Assembly (NCBI GenBank): GCA_028280195.1
Contig: JANQMH010000021.1
Coordinates: 1 to 64,000 of the forward strand
Reading direction: 5' to 3'
DNA length: 64,000 nt
Source: Exilibacterium sp.
GTDB lineage: Bacteria; Pseudomonadota; Gammaproteobacteria; Pseudomonadales; Cellvibrionaceae
Shown here: in pieces, positions 59,863 through 64,000 of the stretch
How the letters are laid out: every line of letters begins with the position of its first letter
How positions within the stretch are numbered: the stretch's first letter is position 1
The notes under the pieces: generated by a model
Seen by the model: only the letters and a program-made list of their open reading frames with translations
Databases searched by the model: none
Told to the model about the DNA's origin: nothing
Translations under genes and position numbers: made by a program

Positions 59863-61065
59863 TCAAAGGAAAATGTCGTTGTTTTCTACCCCCAGTTGCA
59901 CACCGCCATAATTGCAGCCGAACTTGTAGGGATTGTTGGCGACGTGAGCGCGGCCGGCCAGAATATCCAGCACAAAACGCTGCAGCGGGCTGTCGATGAA
60001 AATGGCGCGTCCGCCACACACTTTTTGCAGTTCCAGCACTTCGTTCAAACAGGCTTCCGGCACCGCGGCCGATTCATAGCGGTACTGGATACGCTTGCCG
60101 ATATCTGTAGCCCGTCCCTCGCGCGCATCGCTCATCAGTTGATCGAAGGTGGCAGACAGCTTCATTTTCAACTGATCCACCAAGGCCTGGGCACGAGCCA
60201 CGGCCATTTGCGCCTGGGGATCTGCAGCGGTTTTGGTGCCGTCGTTGGTGCCCACCCGCTTAGAGGCCACTTTCAGGTAGGCGTCGATCGCACCCTGGGT
60301 AGCACCGATGGTGGAACTGGACACGGCGCGGGGGAACAGCTGGCCGAAGGGAATTTTGTAGAGCGGTACCACCCTGGAATCAATGCCCGGGTTGGTGCCC
60401 TGAAAACCGTCGAGCGAGCGGTGGGTGCGGTACTCGGGCACAAACGCCTCTGCCACCACAATATCGTTACTGCCGGTGCCTTGCAGGCCAAATGTGTGCC
60501 AGGTGTCCATCACCTTGTAATCGCGCTTGGGCAGCAGAAAAGTGCGGTAATCCGGCTCCGGGTTGTCGGCGCTGGGGGGGACCACGCCACCGAGAAAGGC
60601 CCAGTCGCAGTGGTCGCAGCCACTGGAGAATGCCCAGTGGCCACTGAGCTTAAATCCACCCTCCACGGGTTCCACCTTACCTACCGGCATATAAGACGAA
60701 GCGATTAATACACGCGTGTCTTTCTGCCAGACGTCTTCCTGGGCTTTGAGGTCAAATAATGCGATCTGCCAGTTGTGCACAGCGATAACACCGTAGATCC
60801 AGGCAGTGGACATACAGCCTTCAGCCAGGGCCATCTGGATTTCAAAAAAGACCTGGGGGTCCATTTCATAACCGCCCCAGCGCCTGGGTTGCAGCACGCG
60901 GAAGAAGCCCGCTTCCTGCATTCTGGCGACCGTCTCTTTGGGCACCTGACGCTCGAGCTGGGTCCGGGCGGCATGTTCCTTCAGGAAAGGAATCATATCC
61001 CGGGCGCGCTGCAGCAGCACCTCGGCAGTCGTATCTTGGTTGAGGGCGGTTTCGCGAGCTGTCAT
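59863..61065 (-). CDS. hsaA: 3-HSA hydroxylase, oxygenase component HsaA
   Basis: A 400-residue flavin-dependent monooxygenase with the acyl-CoA-dehydrogenase fold. It hydroxylates the phenolic secosteroid 3-HSA at C4. Recognisable are the helix-rich N-terminus (MIPFLKEHAARTQLERQVPK), GHWAFSSGCDHCDWAFLGG in the beta domain, and LQKVCGGRAIFIDSPLQRF near the C-terminus. It needs reduced flavin from HsaB, encoded further down this operon only 29 bp away. The pair fits HsaAB/TesA1A2 well. Confidence 0.92.
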   Translation of the reverse strand: MTARETALNQDTTAEVLLQRARDMIPFLKEHAARTQLERQVPKETVARMQEAGFFRVLQPRRWGGYEMDPQVFFEIQMALAEGCMSTAWIYGVIAVHNWQIALFDLKAQEDVWQKDTRVLIASSYMPVGKVEPVEGGFKLSGHWAFSSGCDHCDWAFLGGVVPPSADNPEPDYRTFLLPKRDYKVMDTWHTFGLQGTGSNDIVVAEAFVPEYRTHRSLDGFQGTNPGIDSRVVPLYKIPFGQLFPRAVSSSTIGATQGAIDAYLKVASKRVGTNDGTKTAADPQAQMAVARAQALVDQLKMKLSATFDQLMSDAREGRATDIGKRIQYRYESAAVPEACLNEVLELQKVCGGRAIFIDSPLQRFVLDILAGRAHVANNPYKFGCNYGGVQLGVENNDIFL

Positions 61066-61094
61066 GGTATTGTTTTCCCGGTTTGAGATTGAAC

Positions 61095-61592
61095 TCAGGA
61101 GCTATTGGCCGTGGGCAGGCCGGTGTAGCGGCCCGCATGGAAAACCAGAGGCGGCAGAGCCTTGTTGTCAAAATCCACCACGCGGCCGAGCAGAATAATA
61201 TGGTCGCCGCCTTCGTAGCGGGCTTCGGTGTCGCATTGGAAGACTGCGCTGTAGTCGGTGAGTAGAGGTACACCGCCGTGCCCCGGGTTACAGTCGATGC
61301 CCGCAAAGCGGTCTGTTGTGCTGGTGGCAAATTGCCTGGAGACCTGCTGTTGATCGGCATTGAGAACATGGATCGCGAAGTGGTCTGCCTGATTAAAAGT
61401 CGCAAATGCGCCGGCGTTTTTGGCAATGCTCCACAGTACCAGCATCGGCTCCAGGGAAACCGAGCTGAAGCTGTTGGCAGTCATACCTACCTTGTTGCCG
61501 TCGTTATCCAGAGTGGTGACTACGGCCACACCGGTGGCAAACTGGCCCAGGGCATTGCGGAACTCTTTGGGGCGGTGTCGACGCATGTCCAC
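61095..61592 (-). CDS. hsaB: Flavin reductase HsaB, component of 3-HSA hydroxylase
   Basis: A 165-residue FMN-binding flavin reductase of the HpaC type. FRNALGQFATGVAVVT at the start, GMTANSFSSVSLEPMLVLWS and FAIHVLNADQQQVSRQFA follow the family. It provides reduced flavin to HsaA. GTG 61592 and ATG 61586 are both possible starts. It comes before hsaA in the direction of transcription. The 141-bp gap before it (61593-61733) holds no gene I can support. Confidence 0.9.
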   Translation of the reverse strand: MDMRRHRPKEFRNALGQFATGVAVVTTLDNDGNKVGMTANSFSSVSLEPMLVLWSIAKNAGAFATFNQADHFAIHVLNADQQQVSRQFATSTTDRFAGIDCNPGHGGVPLLTDYSAVFQCDTEARYEGGDHIILLGRVVDFDNKALPPLVFHAGRYTGLPTANSS

Positions 61593-61733
61593 AGCGGTTC
61601 ACTTCTCGTGGTGTTGGGCTATCACGGCTTGGGTTTGTCAATCACTATCTTCTCAAAGGCCAGAAAGTGTGTCATACCCCAAATGGCGTAGTCCTGGCCA
61701 TTCATCCGGGTGCGTTACGGTTCCGCAGCAGCC

Positions 61734-62642
61734 TTATTTCTGCCCGACGCTGAAGTCATGTCCCCAGAAGCTGTTGACGGTGCTCTGGAAAGCGGAATAG
61801 TTGCTCCAGTCCTCGACGGTCATGCCGTCGGCGCCGTACTCGATCATAAAACCGGAGGGTGATTCCATGTAGAAGCTCACCATATGATCGTTGGCATGGC
61901 GCCCCAGGGTACCCGTGAGTTTGACGCCGGCGGCCTTCATCCGATCCAGGGCGCGGCCCACTTCGTCGATACTGTCCACTTCCACCATTGTGTGCACACA
62001 ACCGCTGGGAATCGGGGCCTCAAACAGGGCCAGGCTGTGGTGCCGCCTGTTGCAGTGCATGAAGAACAGGCGCTTTTCCGGTTCCGCCGGGTCGGGCGTA
62101 AAACGCACTTTCATCAGGTCGGCCATACCAAAACCCATCACCTGCCGGTAAAATGCCAGGGTTTTGTCGAAGCTGGGGGCAGGTAAGACCACGTGGCCAA
62201 ATCCCTGCTCACCGGTGACAAAGGATTTTATGCCTACCGGCGAGACAAATGGGGCAAAGTCCGAGACCGGCCCCCAGTAAACCTCGTGCTGATTGCCCTC
62301 GGGATCGGCGAAGCGGATCATATCCTGCACTTGCCGCGCGGCGATCAACTCCCCGCTGGCACACTCGTAGGCCACGCCGGCCTCTTCCAGGGTATGGATC
62401 GCATCGGCGAAGGCCTCGGGGCCAGCCACTTCCCAGCCACTGAAGCCATAGCTGTCACGGTCGGATTTTTCCACCACAATGCGGAACCGGCGCTCGTCCA
62501 TTTTCAGGTAAACCCGTTCGTCGCCGTCGCTGTTGAGCGTTTCGGAAACCTCCATCATGCCCAACACCCGGGTACCGAAATCGGCCCAGCGGGCGGGGTC
62601 GGTGCAGTTTACGCCGATGTAACCAAGGCTGTGTATTTTCAT
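61734..62642 (-). CDS. hsaC: Extradiol dioxygenase HsaC (3,4-DHSA dioxygenase)
   Basis: A 302-residue two-module type I extradiol dioxygenase that opens the catechol ring of 3,4-DHSA between C4 and C5. Iron ligands are readable: His150 in QGFGHVVLP, His201 or His202 in RRHHSLALFE and Glu268 in GFMIEYGAD. The opening IHSLGYIGVNCTDPARW is typical. The equivalent Comamonas enzyme is TesB. The operon position between a CoA ligase and hsaB supports steroid use. Confidence 0.93.
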   Translation of the reverse strand: MKIHSLGYIGVNCTDPARWADFGTRVLGMMEVSETLNSDGDERVYLKMDERRFRIVVEKSDRDSYGFSGWEVAGPEAFADAIHTLEEAGVAYECASGELIAARQVQDMIRFADPEGNQHEVYWGPVSDFAPFVSPVGIKSFVTGEQGFGHVVLPAPSFDKTLAFYRQVMGFGMADLMKVRFTPDPAEPEKRLFFMHCNRRHHSLALFEAPIPSGCVHTMVEVDSIDEVGRALDRMKAAGVKLTGTLGRHANDHMVSFYMESPSGFMIEYGADGMTVEDWSNYSAFQSTVNSFWGHDFSVGQK

Positions 62643-62691
62643 GATGATTTACCCCTGATGTGTTGATTAAAAGTCGCAGGCAGTGCTTTGC

Positions 62692-64000
62692 TTAGGCGGG
62701 TAGCCGCTCGTTACTGGCAGCCAGTTTCTTCAGTTCCGGCTTCAATACCTTGCCCGACGCATTCAGGGGCAGGGCCTCCACATAACGAATCTTGCGTGGC
62801 ACTTTATAGTTGGCCATCTTTTGCCGGCACCAACTGACCAGATCACCGTCTTCCAAGCGGGCGCCGGGTTTTAACACCACAAAGGCCATGGCCACTTCAC
62901 CCATGCGCTCGTCGGGCACACCGATAACGGCATTCATGGCAATGTCCGGATGACCTGCCACAATATTTTCAATCTCAGCCGGGTAGCAGTTAAATCCGCC
63001 GGTAATGAACATATCCTTCAGGCGATCGGTGATGCGCAGATTGCCCCGTTCGTCCATCACCCCGATATCGCCGGTGTGGAGCCAGCCGGTGTTGTCGATT
63101 GCTTCGGCCGTGGCGACGTCGTTGTTAAAATAGCCCTTCATCACGTTAAAGCCGCGCAGTACGATTTCACCGGGTTGACCGCGCGGGACTTCGTTGTTGT
63201 GGCTGTCCACACAACGTACTTCAATGTCGGGAATAGCCCGCCCCGAAGTCGTGGCGACAGTCTTTGCGTCGTCGTCGGGGCGGCACATAGTGGCTATACC
63301 ACAGCTTTCAGTCAGTCCGTAGGCCGTAATCACCCGTTCGAAACCCAAACGCTCTTTCATTTGCCGGATCAATTCCACGGGAATGGCCGCAGCTCCCGTT
63401 GCCGTGCACCTGAGGCTGGCCATATCGTATTGATGCAACTGCGGATGGGCGAGCAATGACTGGAACAGGGTCGGGGGGCCGGGCAATACCGAGATCCTCT
63501 CCCCAGCAATGCGTTTTAGGATTTCCCCGCTGTCGAAGACCGCATGGGGCAGCAAGGTTACCCCTTTGATCAGGCAAACCAGAATTCCGGCTTTATAGCC
63601 AAAACTGTGGAAAAAGGGGTTGATTGCCAGGTAGCGGTCGCCCTCGGTAACGCCCACATTGTCCCCCCAGCTGTCGAATGCGCGCAGATTCTGGGCGTGG
63701 CAGGTCATAACGCCCTTGGGGTTCCCGGTGGTGCCGGAAGTAAAGAGGATGTCTGCAACGTCCTCACCGCGCACCTGTGCCATGCGTTCTGCAACGGCCG
63801 CAGCCGGTGTCTCACTCGCTTTTTCCAGAAAATTCTGCCAACGGGTATGAGGCGTTTCTCCAGCGCCAAACACCACAATTTTTTCCAGTAGCGGAAGGTC
63901 TTCGTCCTCCACCAATTTCGGATACTCGCAATCCAGAAAGGTGTCGATGGAGAACAGCAGCCTGGTCCCGCTGGTGCGCAGGATATAGGCCGCTTCGCTG
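62692..64000 (-). CDS. Acyl-CoA synthetase (AMP-binding), FadD3-like, 5' end beyond window
   Basis: An AMP-forming acyl-CoA ligase whose frame stays open past 63915 to the window end, so the N-terminus is missing. The P-loop DILFTSGTTGNPKGVM, the ITAYGLTESCG motif, TGDIGVMDERGNLRITDR and the catalytic Lys in NASGKVLKPELK are present. In steroid clusters such a ligase beside hsaC is FadD3-like and activates the HIP propanoate for ring C/D breakdown, but side-chain ligases look similar, so the substrate is uncertain. First visible gene of the hsa arm, 49 bp before hsaC. Confidence 0.85.
   Translation of the reverse strand, partial: SEAAYILRTSGTRLLFSIDTFLDCEYPKLVEDEDLPLLEKIVVFGAGETPHTRWQNFLEKASETPAAAVAERMAQVRGEDVADILFTSGTTGNPKGVMTCHAQNLRAFDSWGDNVGVTEGDRYLAINPFFHSFGYKAGILVCLIKGVTLLPHAVFDSGEILKRIAGERISVLPGPPTLFQSLLAHPQLHQYDMASLRCTATGAAAIPVELIRQMKERLGFERVITAYGLTESCGIATMCRPDDDAKTVATTSGRAIPDIEVRCVDSHNNEVPRGQPGEIVLRGFNVMKGYFNNDVATAEAIDNTGWLHTGDIGVMDERGNLRITDRLKDMFITGGFNCYPAEIENIVAGHPDIAMNAVIGVPDERMGEVAMAFVVLKPGARLEDGDLVSWCRQKMANYKVPRKIRYVEALPLNASGKVLKPELKKLAASNERLPA

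Overview
The window looks like the chromosome of a marine-type gammaproteobacterium, probably Cellvibrionales-like. This is inferred from high GC in the backbone, Pseudomonas/E. coli-like operons (tesA-ybbA-ybbP; mlaA-PilZ-rssB-rssC-TerB-tal, then dusA), many TonB-type receptors and a proteobacterial steroid-degradation cluster. No rRNA, tRNA, CRISPR array or insertion sequence was recognised. All family calls come from motif reading; no database search was run.

Layout. 0-2.6 kb: a small unknown gene and recJ. 3.1-10.6 kb: a signalling block with a lipoprotein, a FecR-TPR-outer-membrane barrel fusion, a CHASE2 class III nucleotide cyclase, a divergent Crp-family regulator and a small unknown gene. 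10.8-14.5 kb: an oxidative-stress block (DUF3501 protein, Fe-S oxidoreductase, rubrerythrin) divergent from oxyR. 14.5-22.7 kb: tesA, ybbA, ybbP and hrpA. 22.8-27.7 kb: a serine-less alpha/beta-hydrolase homologue, then an HvfA/bufferin-type RiPP metallophore locus (an eight-EGKCG precursor, a DUF692 MNIO enzyme and a DUF2063 partner), then an OprO/P-like porin. 27.9-35.4 kb: mlaA, PilZ, rssB-like, rssC-like, TerB-like, tal, an aldo/keto reductase, a LysR regulator and dusA.

35.4-48.6 kb is AT-richer accessory DNA attached to the 5' end of dusA. The dusA start region is present four times, in decaying form (about 35.38, 40.61, 42.34 and 48.59 kb). This divides the region into three tandem segments, none with an integrase. 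Segment A has an AbiE-type toxin-antitoxin pair, an FRG-domain protein and an unknown gene. Segment B has one AAA/DUF4143 ATPase. Segment C has an ECF sigma/FecR pair, a wrecked TonB receptor fused to a hydrolase remnant, a wrecked DPP-IV-like peptidase, a glutamine amidotransferase and a parD with a truncated parE.

48.9-64 kb is a steroid-catabolism region. The forward arm has a SnoaL-like protein, an NAD-dependent epimerase/dehydratase, a TonB receptor and a KshA-like Rieske oxygenase. The reverse arm runs from an acyl-CoA ligase cut by the window end through hsaC, hsaB, hsaA, hsaD, hsaE, hsaG and hsaF to a LuxR-type regulator and a Nudix protein. Together they would import a steroid, open rings B and A by the 9,10-seco route and send the C-side fragment to pyruvate and acyl-CoA. 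A 16-bp palindrome lies 20 bp upstream of a TATAG -10 element in both forward-arm promoters and is a good candidate operator for the LuxR-type regulator.
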